Shown here: positions 36,318 through 44,897 of the stretch, one piece after another | How the letters are laid out: each line of letters opens with the position of its first letter | Position numbering within the stretch: the stretch's first letter is position 1 | Assembly (NCBI GenBank): GCA_900537185.1 | Contig: LS999830.1 | Location: forward strand, 235,440 to 299,439 | DNA: 64,000 nt | Direction of reading: 5' to 3' | DNA from: Cytophagales bacterium Alg240-R148 | Lineage (GTDB): Bacteria > Bacteroidota > Bacteroidia > Cytophagales > Cyclobacteriaceae | Program-made: the position numbers and the translations under genes | The notes under the pieces: model-generated | The model's input: only the letters and a program-made list of their open reading frames with translations | The model's database searches: none | Told to the model about the DNA's origin: nothing

Positions 36318-37154
36318 ATGAATCCAACGGTATTTGAACACAGAAAACTATGCTTCCAAGGAAAAATAATTTTTGGTAAATATGTAATGGGTGCGTTTGA
36401 TAGAATTGAAAAGTTCTTCCAACAAGATGAAGCCTGCTTTATGTTCATTGACAATGGTGATATGATTTTAAGAACTCCAGAGCAGACCATTCAAATTAAA
36501 AATGGTGAAGGGTTATTTGCTAAATGCGGAAATTATTATTTTGAAAGGCAAACAAGCAAAAAAATGACTTTGGTTGCGGCCTATTTTTATCCTGAAATCC
36601 TTAAAAAAATTTTTACTTCAGACATTTTAACATCAAAACATGAAACAATGTACGATGCAAAAAAAGTGGTGGTGAATAAATTATTGTCTGATTTCAAAGA
36701 GAATATTTCCTATTTATTAGAAAACCCTGAAGTTGTTGATGATTCTTACTTGCTTACAAAATTAAAAGAATTTGTAATTATCTTATCCAAATCGGAAAAC
36801 GCTCCGTCGGTTATAGATTTTGTAGCGTCTTTTTTTAAGCCCTATGAATACGATTTTAAATCAATAATAGAAAAAAATAAATACGCAGATTTGTCATTGG
36901 AGGAATTGGCAAAGCTTTGCGGAATGAGTTTGGCTTCTTTTAAAAGAAAGTTTAATACGTATTACAATACCCCTCCTAAGCAATATCTGGTTGCTGAAAA
37001 GATTAACAAAGCCCAGCAAATGTTAAAAATAAAAGAAAATAGAATTGTGGACATTGCCTGCGATTGCGGTTTTGAAACCGTTACTGCTTTTAACAGAAAT
37101 TTCAAAAAAATAACCCACCAAACACCAACCGAATTCCGAAATATTTCTGTTTGA
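36318..37154 (+). CDS. AraC-family transcriptional regulator
   Basis: A 278-residue regulator with an N-terminal ExsA-type sensor-like domain (residues 1-170) and a C-terminal AraC double helix-turn-helix. The helices are seen in LSLEELAKLCGMSLASFKRK, then INKAQQMLKIKENRIVDIAC and DCGFETVTAFNRNFKKITHQ. The twin SRPBCC genes lie immediately downstream in the same direction and are its likely targets. The inducer is unknown. Confidence 0.9.
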   Translation: MNPTVFEHRKLCFQGKIIFGKYVMGAFDRIEKFFQQDEACFMFIDNGDMILRTPEQTIQIKNGEGLFAKCGNYYFERQTSKKMTLVAAYFYPEILKKIFTSDILTSKHETMYDAKKVVVNKLLSDFKENISYLLENPEVVDDSYLLTKLKEFVIILSKSENAPSVIDFVASFFKPYEYDFKSIIEKNKYADLSLEELAKLCGMSLASFKRKFNTYYNTPPKQYLVAEKINKAQQMLKIKENRIVDIACDCGFETVTAFNRNFKKITHQTPTEFRNISV

Positions 37155-37209
37155 GCTGAAATAGCTCGTTTGTGAGCCAAAGCAACCAGCTATCCGCTGT
37201 CCTCCCTCC

Positions 37210-37217
37210 TACATTTG
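37210..37217 (+). promoter_or_regulatory. -7 box for SRPBCC genes
   Basis: TACATTTG fits TAnnTTTG and lies 28 bases before the ATG of the first SRPBCC gene, downstream of the AraC gene, so this pair has its own promoter. Confidence 0.45.
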
Positions 37218-37245
37218 TAATCAATCAACCATAACAAACGATATT

Positions 37246-37806
37246 ATGAATGTATTTAAGCTATCTGCGGCATTGGTGTTTTTGCTGGTTTCAAATGCTC
37301 AAGCAAAAAAACAAGAACCAACCATAATTATTCAAGAAATCATAATGGATGCGCCTATTGAAAAGTGTTGGGAGGTTTTAGGCCCGCAATTTGAAAACCC
37401 TCAAATTTGGGCATCTTCTATCCAACATTCTGAAGCCCTAAACAACGAATCGTTAAATGGTTCTAAATGTACCATAAGGGGATGCACGGTAGTTGGGATC
37501 GGAGAAATTAAGGAAACACTATTGTCCTATTCAATAGAAGACCATTCCCTTTCTTACGTAATAAAAGAGGGAATGCCAAAAATGGTCCGACACGCTTCTA
37601 ATCATTGGCAATTGATAGACTTGGGAAATGGCCAAACCAAACTCATCACCAAAATAGAAATGAAAACTGGAGGCTTTATGGGGTGGCTAATGAGAGGTGT
37701 GATGAAGAAAAAGATGACCAACTTATCCTTTGAAATTGCAGAAGAATTCAAGTATTACGTTGAACAAGGAAAACCCCACCCAAGAAAAACAAAGGCAAGT
37801 AAATAA
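37246..37806 (+). CDS. Exported SRPBCC-fold protein
   Basis: A 186-residue protein with a signal peptide (MNVFKLSAALVFLLVSNAQA) and a START/SRPBCC ligand-binding domain with IIMDAPIEKCWEVLGPQF and the later FMGWLMRGVMKKKM helix that lines the pocket. Such folds bind hydrophobic ligands or act as cyclases. Its C-terminal YYVEQGKPHPRK matches YYLEKGTPHPRK of the next gene, so the two are paralogues. The AraC gene upstream probably regulates both. Confidence 0.75.
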   Translation: MNVFKLSAALVFLLVSNAQAKKQEPTIIIQEIIMDAPIEKCWEVLGPQFENPQIWASSIQHSEALNNESLNGSKCTIRGCTVVGIGEIKETLLSYSIEDHSLSYVIKEGMPKMVRHASNHWQLIDLGNGQTKLITKIEMKTGGFMGWLMRGVMKKKMTNLSFEIAEEFKYYVEQGKPHPRKTKASK

Positions 37807-37816
37807 CTCTACTAGA

Positions 37817-38323
37817 ATGATTATAAAAAAAGAAATAACCATAGATTCTGATATCGATAGTTGTTGGGATGTTTTGGGGAAAGATTTTGCAAATCCTTAC
37901 AAATGGGCCTCTTCCATACAACATTCAGAAGGAACTGGGAATGGCTTTAATGGAGCCCCTTGTTCCGACAGGGCTTGCGATGTACAAGGAATGGGGGCTT
38001 TAAAAGAAAAATTGCTTGTTTATTCTGATGTCACCCATTCTCTAAAATATGAAATCATTGAAGGGCTTCCATCCATTGTGAAAAAAGGAACAAACAGTTG
38101 GTCATTATCCACTAAAGAAGACAATAGAACAACATTGACCATGGAAATGTATTTTGACAACAGCAGCTTCATTGGAACATTAATGAAGCCTATAATGAAA
38201 TTTCAAATGAGTAGGATGGCCCATCTTTTTTTGGAAGAATTTAAATATTACCTTGAAAAGGGCACACCACATCCAAGGAAGTTCAATACGTCAAAACACA
38301 AGGCAAGGGCTAAAAACAGGTAA
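37817..38323 (+). CDS. Cytoplasmic SRPBCC-fold protein
   Basis: A 168-residue paralogue of the previous gene without a signal peptide. It has ITIDSDIDSCWDVLGKDF, KWASSIQHSEG and a pocket helix MKPIMKFQMSRM. The ATG at 37817 is preferred, because an upstream ATG at 37730 overlaps the previous gene in another frame and gives an unlikely N-terminus. The exported and cytoplasmic pair share the motifs CWxVLG and ASSIQHSE, suggesting the same ligand is handled in two compartments. Confidence 0.72.
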   Translation: MIIKKEITIDSDIDSCWDVLGKDFANPYKWASSIQHSEGTGNGFNGAPCSDRACDVQGMGALKEKLLVYSDVTHSLKYEIIEGLPSIVKKGTNSWSLSTKEDNRTTLTMEMYFDNSSFIGTLMKPIMKFQMSRMAHLFLEEFKYYLEKGTPHPRKFNTSKHKARAKNR

Positions 38324-38339
38324 AACCAACCACTCATTA

Positions 38340-38370
38340 AAAAGCATGAACCAACAAGGTTTGTGCTTTT
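38340..38370. terminator. Bidirectional terminator between SRPBCC and hmuV
   Basis: AAAAGCA (38340-38346) pairs with TGCTTTT (38364-38370) and AACC with GGTT inside, loop AACAA. A- and T-runs flank both sides, so it can serve the plus-strand SRPBCC gene and, less directly, the minus-strand hmu operon that ends at 38521. Confidence 0.6.
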
Positions 38371-38520
38371 AGTGTTTTTGTGCTTTTAATAAATGCAACA
38401 ACATATACAACATTAGATAACACTGAATAAGACTCAATTTCCTTCTGAGCTTCAATCAAAATTAATCACTTCTAGACTTATCTTTTATTCCTCCACAACC
38501 ATAGCCACCTATCCCCACCC

Positions 38521-38853
38521 TCACTCTGGCACATAAATTATTTCACCATTGTCCAGTTCATAGGCCACCCCTACCCGTTTGCCTTTTTTACCGCCGCTCT
38601 TGGTATCTGAATTGGATTTGTAGCGCAGTACTTCTTCTCCTTTTTTGGTAATTATCTCCATATTGTCTTTTCCCGGGTTCTTTACCATTGTGAAATCTTC
38701 TTGCGTAAAGAGTTCGGATATGTTGAACCGCGTGACCAAGGCAACCATAAGCGCCACTGCAAATACCATGGCCACATCAAATAAGTTGGCCACCGAAGAA
38801 ATTGGATCATCATCGGCTTGCTGGTTCAAAAAGCTATTTTTCCTTCTTCTCAT
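38521..38853 (-). CDS. hmuV: DUF2149 protein, HmuV-like
   Basis: A 110-residue protein with the DUF2149 signature DPISSVANLFDVAMVFAVALMVALV. One helix begins right after an Asp (D26), a layout like ExbD/TolR/MotB, in which one acidic residue at the helix carries protons. The C-terminal tail (KSNSDTKSGGKKGKRVGVAY) lies outside the membrane. It overlaps hmuU by 20 bases and ends the operon. The last gene of Hmu loci of this group has the same size and family. The pairing with an ExbB-like channel protein is inferred to form a proton-driven motor. Confidence 0.82.
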   Translation of the reverse strand: MRRRKNSFLNQQADDDPISSVANLFDVAMVFAVALMVALVTRFNISELFTQEDFTMVKNPGKDNMEIITKKGEEVLRYKSNSDTKSGGKKGKRVGVAYELDNGEIIYVPE

Positions 38854-39433
38854 TTTCTTCAGTTATTAAGTCTGTTATATAATTGAGTTGAGAAAGGTCT
38901 TTGGCATACCATCGCTGCTTTACCTCTGTTAGCGTGTACCCTATTGCTCCTACAATTAGGCCTACAACGGTGGTGGAGAAGGCCACTTGCATGTTTTGAG
39001 CCATGGAGGCAATGTCTCCTGAAGCCAGCCCAACTAAGGCAGGTCCCATAGGGATTAGGGTTCCCATCAAGCCTAAAACAGGGCCTAGTTTGGACATTTT
39101 TTTGGTAGCTCCTAAGCGCTGGGTCATGGACAATTCAAAGTCTGCCAAGGTTTTTTCTCTATTAACTTCTGACTCCTTGTGTTGCATCAGTTTACCTAAA
39201 TATGCTAAGACTTGAAGTTTTCCATCTGGTATTTTGCTAGCATTCAGCCCTTTTTCTGCTACTTTTTTAAGGAATGGTGCCAATAGTTTGTTGCCTTTTA
39301 ATTGGCTTATATAGTCTCCATAAAATCTACCTACTGCGGTCAATGCATATATAAATAAAAACAGTAGCAGTACCACTACGGGCAACATCAGACCTGTGGA
39401 TATCCAATAAAGAAGTTTGTTTAATATTTCCAT
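38834..39433 (-). CDS. hmuU: MotA/TolQ/ExbB-family channel protein, HmuU-like
   Basis: A 199-residue integral membrane protein with an N-terminal helix (MLPVVVLLLFLFIYALT) and a paired-helix core, LGPVLGLMGTLIPMGPALVG and VAFSTTVVGLIVGAIGYTL. This matches the MotA/TolQ/ExbB family and its TLIPMGPALVGLASG spacing. It overlaps hmuT by 13 bases and hmuV by 20 bases, so translation is coupled. Presumed function is a proton channel energising the chelatase or the receptor; direct evidence for this subfamily is limited. Confidence 0.88.
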   Translation of the reverse strand: MEILNKLLYWISTGLMLPVVVLLLFLFIYALTAVGRFYGDYISQLKGNKLLAPFLKKVAEKGLNASKIPDGKLQVLAYLGKLMQHKESEVNREKTLADFELSMTQRLGATKKMSKLGPVLGLMGTLIPMGPALVGLASGDIASMAQNMQVAFSTTVVGLIVGAIGYTLTEVKQRWYAKDLSQLNYITDLITEENEKKEK

Positions 39434-40113
39434 TTAAATTTTATTTGTTTAATTATTACAGATCCCACCCACCCTAGTAAAACGGTGCCAAGAATTATCG
39501 CTGTGGCTATAAAGAATGGGAACCATTCAAAAGAAGTAGTCATTTTGGGGTACGTGAGCCCTTTGCATAGAACGGATATTATAATACTCCCTAACAGAAG
39601 CCCGAAATTAAGTAGGTAGCGCATTTCCAGTCTTAGTATACGTTCGGGTATGAGCCAGCGAATGACCATAGGGCACACCACAAAGGTGCAGGCAACACCA
39701 ATTGCGAAATACCTACCAAGTGCATCAAAATCAACAGTAGAAAAAGTATAAAAACATTGCATTTGAGCATACAAAACAGCCACAATAATGGCGACGCCAG
39801 GAAAATAACGGACATAGGCCATGGCTTTATTAATGGGCTGTCCTAAAAACTTTTTTAGCAATGACAAGTCTGCCAAAACAAATACGAAGGTTTCGATCAG
39901 TAGCAGTACTGCTGCATGCTGCATTTTCTCAGGATCATCGAACCATAGGGTCAGTTGGCTTTTATTTTGTTCAATAATCCAAGGGTAGGTGCTATAAGCG
40001 ATTACTGCAAGCACAACAGCCAAAACCCACCCAATATTTTTGTTCCATTGGCTCAGTTGAAACATGGAGTTCAGGGCTACCAACACCAATACCACTAGTG
40101 CAATCCTCTCCAT
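39421..40113 (-). CDS. hmuT: Multi-helix membrane protein, HmuT-like
   Basis: A 230-residue protein with six or seven transmembrane helices and no obvious soluble domain. Residues such as E53, D67 and D80 lie near helix ends. It starts one base after hmuS stops and overlaps hmuU by 13 bases, so it is part of the same transcript. Its position and length match HmuT of Porphyromonas/Bacteroides Hmu loci, whose role is not firmly established. It could be a permease for the released ligand or a membrane anchor for HmuS. Confidence 0.72.
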   Translation of the reverse strand: MERIALVVLVLVALNSMFQLSQWNKNIGWVLAVVLAVIAYSTYPWIIEQNKSQLTLWFDDPEKMQHAAVLLLIETFVFVLADLSLLKKFLGQPINKAMAYVRYFPGVAIIVAVLYAQMQCFYTFSTVDFDALGRYFAIGVACTFVVCPMVIRWLIPERILRLEMRYLLNFGLLLGSIIISVLCKGLTYPKMTTSFEWFPFFIATAIILGTVLLGWVGSVIIKQIKFKWKY

Positions 40114-40114
40114 A

Positions 40115-43100
40115 TTAGGACTCTTTTCTTCTCCTGATTATTAAGAATAGAAACATAGTAAATACAATGCCAACAAGGGTATAAATTAACCACGACTTAT
40201 TTGTGGCAGACGTTGCGTTGTTTTGTTTTTCGGAAATAGTTTCTTTTTCCAAGACAACACCAGTTTCCTCATTTCCAGGTTCTTTTACAGTTTTCAGTGC
40301 AGCTTCATAATTCTCCAATGCTTCTTTTGTGAGGCTTTCAGATATAAATGCTTGTAATTTGTCATTGTTGCATACAAAACCGCTGCACCCTGCTTTGTGT
40401 TCTTTCATAAGATCGGTGTGCAAAGTAGTAAGTGTTTCTATTTGACCGTCTGATGCTTTCCAATAGCCCTTTCTAATGGTTTCCAGCATAACTGCCGACA
40501 TTTCTTGAAGTGCATATGGGTTTTCTCGTTCAAAGAAGTCCTGTACATTCAAGTTCAAACCATCTTCTACATAAACAGCATACAGGTTGTTCCAGAGTGC
40601 CTCATCTATTTCAGCGGGTTTCATGACATTCCAGCCATAGGTATTCCGAAAAGTTTCTGCAAAAGTCTCTGCCGATGTTGCACCGCCTTTCATGTATTCT
40701 GATATGTATTTGGGATTGAGTAAAGTGGACCGCGCTTCTACCCACAACGCTTCTTTCAAACTTTGAACTTTGGCTTTGTTCGGGTTTCTAAAATCATTGA
40801 AATAGGCATCCGGGTCTTTGCCAGTTACAGATCGCACAGCCAAACTTAACCCACCCATAAATTCATAAACATGGTCCAAACTAAGACCACCCCATGTATT
40901 GCTCTCTCTTGGTTGTACCACTACTTCGGTGTTTTGTAATGCTGCCTCGAACACTCCTTTTTGAAAGGCGCCCCAATTTTCTCCTTCTCCATAAATGGCG
41001 CCCATGTTGTTGATATAAGTATTGGCCACTTGCGCTTCCTCTTCCCAGCCATTGCCCTGCTCTACCATTCCCATTATATTGGTGCCATAGATGCCATTTA
41101 CTCCACCAAAAACACGCTGGGTGGACCATTCTCTGGCCTGTTTAGGGGAAAGCCCTTTTTCTTTCATGAATTCCTCAGATGCTAGTACACCCGCTTTCAC
41201 AAAGTTGTCATCCACGTCTTCCGCTCCTGCCGCCATTTTCACTGCCTTGTTAATTAAGTACATCCGAGAAGCAGCTAAATCCCGAAATTGACCAGCTGTT
41301 TGCGCTACAACATCAATCCTTGGTCTGCCTAATTCCGAGAGAGGGATTAATTTTATATCCACTACCCTGTTGAATGGGTCTCTTACAGGCTCAACCCCTA
41401 ATAGATATAAGATTTGCGCAACCATGGCCCCTTCTGTATCAATAAAATCTCCTGGCCATAAGGTGAAACTTACTTTTTTAGGATAGGTGTTGTGTTTTTT
41501 GTAATGGGTTTCCAATAGGGTTTTGGTGAGTGCAACCCCAACGTTCCATGCTTCTGGAGATGGTGTTTTTTCTGCATCTATGGAGTACAAATTTCTACCA
41601 GTTGGCACAGTAGCCGGATTGGTAATGGGGTCTCCACCAGAAGAAGGGGCAATGTATCCACCACCTAAACCTGTGTCTATAGATTTTAGTTCTTGAGACG
41701 CGCTGGTGGCCAAGTTGTGGTGGTATGCTTCGATGGACTTTATTGCCATTTCAATATTGAGAACCGCCCTTGCGAATGCAGCTTCTTTTCTTTCTGATGT
41801 AGAAATTTCTAGTTCTATTTTGCCAATGGTACTTTTTAGAGTAGGTTCAAAATTTTCATTTTGCCAATACTCTGACAATACAGCGGGTTGCTTTTCCTCC
41901 ACCAGCGGCCATTCTTTTTGGAATAGTTTTAATAGGGCCAAGTTGTTTTGAAGTGCATTGCGCTGTATCGGACTAAGATTATTGGAGTTTTTAGTTAAGC
42001 CAATGGCTGTAAGCGCTTCATTTTGTGTTAGTTGAGAAATAATCTCTTTGCTCGCAATTTCTTTTTGAATGGCCACCTGTTCTTCCAAACTCTCGTCTTC
42101 CAAAAATTCAAAAGTCAATTGCCTAATGGATTCATTCTGCATCTTTTTGAGCAAGGCAAAAACATCTTCTTGCTGTCCAACCTCCAATGCTTTGGCCATG
42201 GCTGGAATGGCCTTAGCCACTGTTTTCGCTTTTTCCAGTGTTTGAGGATCTAGAATGCCGGAGCTCTGTTTGAACTGCTTATCTGATTGTAGGTTTTTTA
42301 TAAATTCTACTCGATCTGGGTAAGGTGAAATGGCAATTACCAAGCGCTTTACCTCCGCTATTTCTTGGTCATTTGGACCAGAGTCTTTCTTTTTTTTCTT
42401 AGCATGTGGATGCGGCTTTTGGCTTTTTTCATCTTTCATTCCAATAAAACCGCGTATTATATCTGCATCTGACATGCCCTTGCTTTGTTCTTGCCATATG
42501 GTTGCCTTGTTTATATCTTTTTGTGGCACCAATTGAAGCAGTACTTCTTGAGTCGACAACTTATTATTCCTTACTTGGTGAATGGCCTCTCTCGCACGAC
42601 TGCGGTATTTTTTGTCAAAATACACTTGGTTGTCCAGTTGTTTTTGAGTTACCTGGCCTTTCAAATGGTCCAAGCTGGCCAAACTGTAGGCTATTGGATC
42701 TAGGGCCATCAGTTCAACTGTATTGTTTCGTTGTGCATCGGTATAGGCCTTCCCCATAGTATAAAGCCCTCCAGTAACTTTTGCAGTTCGAACTTCTTCC
42801 ATGTGGTTGGACAGGTTGAAAATGGTAGTATCGCTGTAGTGGCCTGTACTATCCAAACCCAAATCAACATGCAAGTCCAACTGCAATACCAATTGGCCAA
42901 TGTTTTTGCGGTATTGTTCACGTACGGCACCTTTTGTACCCACAAAGGCGGTGAGTTTATCGCTGAGTTGCTTAAGCGGTCCTTCTACATCCGCTTCCAT
43001 AAAGGGCGGCGTGAGGTAGCTCAAAGTGGTGGCATAACTTCTTCTTTTGGCTATAATTCCTTCTCCCACATTGCTTATCGTATACACATAAAAGTGTGGG

Positions 43101-44839
43101 GTAACCCCTATCAAGGCATCCGTCCAATCGGACCCAGAAAGAGCCACCTGCTTGCCAGGAGTAAATTCAAGGCTGCCGTGGGTGCCCCAATGGAAAATAG
43201 CATCCGCTTTAAATTCGTTGCGCGTCCAAAGGTAGGAAGCCAAATATGGATGCGGAGGAGCCGCTTTGGTACCATGCACAATTTTAAAAGTATCATCGCC
43301 CAAACCGGCCAATGGTTGCGGGAGCAACACTACATTCCCAAATTGCAACCGGGCTACCGCTATATAGCTGGTATCTTCCTTGCTCAAAGACAAGTAGTCG
43401 CCCGGGGCATCTCCAAATTTATCCTTGACCAATTGGTATTGATTGGGGTCGAGGTCTTTTGCTACCCATTGTTCATAAAGGGCAGTTTCTACCAAGGCTG
43501 GGTCTCCCTTTTTCAAGAATTCTTCAAAAGCTCCTTTGGCATAAGGTCCTAACACGGCCCCTTGCACTTTTATCATTTCCCAAAGTTCTTCTGCAGAGGC
43601 CGGTAAGTTGTCTACTTGGTAACCTTCCTTTTTTAATTGAACCAATGCATTGTAAATGGAGGGTACTACTTCCATATTGGCTGCCACCATGGCATTCTGA
43701 CCTGGCCCTTTGAAATAGTAAATGGCCACTTTTTTATCTTTGTTGGCTTTTTCTTTTAGTGCAAGCCAATGTTGCACCATATCTCCAAATTTTTCGAGTC
43801 GGTCTGGAATGGTTTTAAAGGAAAGGTACCCTTGTTCATCTTCGTATTGAGCGATGATTGCATAGGGGTTGATGCCACCGTCTAATTCGGGCAACACGAC
43901 ACTCATAGAAAGCAAGGGTCCGGCAAAACCTTGTGGGTCCTCCACCCAGTCTTCATAAGGTTGGAAAACGCTAAGCGGATTCAACAATGGAATGTTTTTT
44001 TCTTTGAGCCAAGCCACGGCTTCTTTTCCCTGACCAAGGGTGAGCCTACCATGTGGCATTAATATTACAAGATCGGGATCTACCTGTTTTAAAAACTCCA
44101 GCCTTTTGGTAGCTGCACTGATAACAAAAACGTTGAGCCCTCTGCCTTCCAACATAGTTATGAGTGCATCAATTTGTTCTCGATTGGCATTAAAAGGCCC
44201 AGGAACACTAGTTAGTAAGGCTACATTGGCCTGTTTAGGTTTATAAAAACCACCTTGTACAAGGTAATTTTGATAGGCATCAAAGTTGTCAAAAATAGCA
44301 CGCTCGTCTGAATGTATAAAAACATCTCTAGGAATGGACTTGGGTGCATCTATTGAGTCAACAAACCAAGATTTGCCATCCATGTTTTTTCGAACATAAC
44401 TTAGTAAATTGGAATAGTTCTCAGTTCCTCCAAAATTAAAATAATCCGATACCTTATCCAGGGCTTCTCCTTTTAAGTTGGTCACATCCACGTTTGGATT
44501 GGTAGCAGATTCTACAAAGAGATTGACTCCTGCGTACCCTGCATTCTGCAGTGACTGCATTTGCTCAGGAGACATTTGAAAACCTCGGCCAAATATAAAA
44601 ACAGCAGAATAGTCGCGGGCCTTGTCCAACTCATCCATAGCCAATACATCAATTTCTACCCAATTGTTTGTGTTGGATTTGCTTATGCGCGAAAGTTGAA
44701 ATTCTTGGTAATTGATAAAAGCAATTTTGGTGCTGCTTATCTGCTTGTTGAAATAAATATAGCCTGATGCGGCGAGTACTAGTATTAGAATAACAAGACT
44801 AACTATCTTTAATGTTTTTTTTATGGACCGTTTTTTCAT
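40115..44839 (-). CDS. hmuS: CobN-like membrane-anchored chelatase, HmuS-like
   Basis: About 1574 residues, starting MKKRSIKKTLKIVSLVILIL (signal-anchor helix). A second hydrophobic helix near the C-terminus (SWLIYTLVGIVFTMFLFLII) is followed by RRRKES, so the large body lies outside the cytoplasm. The body is homologous to CobN/BchH, the chelatase subunit for cobalt or magnesium insertion, with core motifs ADAIFHWGTHGSLEF, TGRNLYSIDAEKTPSPEAWN and WPGDFIDTEGAMVAQ. A lysine/histidine-rich insertion (HPHAKKKKKDSG) is present near residue 790. In Hmu loci the homologue is implicated in removing iron from haem. A TTT..CAT upstream ATG at 44863 is less likely. It follows hmuY across a hairpin. 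Confidence 0.87.
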   Translation of the reverse strand: MKKRSIKKTLKIVSLVILILVLAASGYIYFNKQISSTKIAFINYQEFQLSRISKSNTNNWVEIDVLAMDELDKARDYSAVFIFGRGFQMSPEQMQSLQNAGYAGVNLFVESATNPNVDVTNLKGEALDKVSDYFNFGGTENYSNLLSYVRKNMDGKSWFVDSIDAPKSIPRDVFIHSDERAIFDNFDAYQNYLVQGGFYKPKQANVALLTSVPGPFNANREQIDALITMLEGRGLNVFVISAATKRLEFLKQVDPDLVILMPHGRLTLGQGKEAVAWLKEKNIPLLNPLSVFQPYEDWVEDPQGFAGPLLSMSVVLPELDGGINPYAIIAQYEDEQGYLSFKTIPDRLEKFGDMVQHWLALKEKANKDKKVAIYYFKGPGQNAMVAANMEVVPSIYNALVQLKKEGYQVDNLPASAEELWEMIKVQGAVLGPYAKGAFEEFLKKGDPALVETALYEQWVAKDLDPNQYQLVKDKFGDAPGDYLSLSKEDTSYIAVARLQFGNVVLLPQPLAGLGDDTFKIVHGTKAAPPHPYLASYLWTRNEFKADAIFHWGTHGSLEFTPGKQVALSGSDWTDALIGVTPHFYVYTISNVGEGIIAKRRSYATTLSYLTPPFMEADVEGPLKQLSDKLTAFVGTKGAVREQYRKNIGQLVLQLDLHVDLGLDSTGHYSDTTIFNLSNHMEEVRTAKVTGGLYTMGKAYTDAQRNNTVELMALDPIAYSLASLDHLKGQVTQKQLDNQVYFDKKYRSRAREAIHQVRNNKLSTQEVLLQLVPQKDINKATIWQEQSKGMSDADIIRGFIGMKDEKSQKPHPHAKKKKKDSGPNDQEIAEVKRLVIAISPYPDRVEFIKNLQSDKQFKQSSGILDPQTLEKAKTVAKAIPAMAKALEVGQQEDVFALLKKMQNESIRQLTFEFLEDESLEEQVAIQKEIASKEIISQLTQNEALTAIGLTKNSNNLSPIQRNALQNNLALLKLFQKEWPLVEEKQPAVLSEYWQNENFEPTLKSTIGKIELEISTSERKEAAFARAVLNIEMAIKSIEAYHHNLATSASQELKSIDTGLGGGYIAPSSGGDPITNPATVPTGRNLYSIDAEKTPSPEAWNVGVALTKTLLETHYKKHNTYPKKVSFTLWPGDFIDTEGAMVAQILYLLGVEPVRDPFNRVVDIKLIPLSELGRPRIDVVAQTAGQFRDLAASRMYLINKAVKMAAGAEDVDDNFVKAGVLASEEFMKEKGLSPKQAREWSTQRVFGGVNGIYGTNIMGMVEQGNGWEEEAQVANTYINNMGAIYGEGENWGAFQKGVFEAALQNTEVVVQPRESNTWGGLSLDHVYEFMGGLSLAVRSVTGKDPDAYFNDFRNPNKAKVQSLKEALWVEARSTLLNPKYISEYMKGGATSAETFAETFRNTYGWNVMKPAEIDEALWNNLYAVYVEDGLNLNVQDFFERENPYALQEMSAVMLETIRKGYWKASDGQIETLTTLHTDLMKEHKAGCSGFVCNNDKLQAFISESLTKEALENYEAALKTVKEPGNEETGVVLEKETISEKQNNATSATNKSWLIYTLVGIVFTMFLFLIIRRRKES

Positions 44840-44852
44840 TTTTAGAAAAGTA

Positions 44853-44880
44853 AAACCAGCCAAGGGGTTTTGGCTGGTTT
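44853..44880 (-). terminator. Intercistronic hairpin between hmuY and hmuS
   Basis: An 11-bp perfect stem (AAACCAGCCAA with TTGGCTGGTTT, 6-base loop) lies 17 bases after the hmuY stop and 13 bases before the likely hmuS ATG. On the minus strand it is followed by TACTTTTCTAAAAATG. It could be a partial terminator or an mRNA-processing site. Confidence 0.6.
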
Positions 44881-44897
44881 GTTATAAAATCAGAATT

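Noticed and set aside
42731-43552. 273-codon plus-strand reading frame opposite hmuS
   Set aside because: It lies wholly antisense to a well-conserved CobN-like body, and its composition is the mirror of that gene.
40115-44839. CobN as part of cobalamin synthesis
   Set aside because: Membrane helices at both ends, no other cob genes, and neighbours HmuR/HmuY/ExbB-like/DUF2149 place it in an Hmu-type locus.
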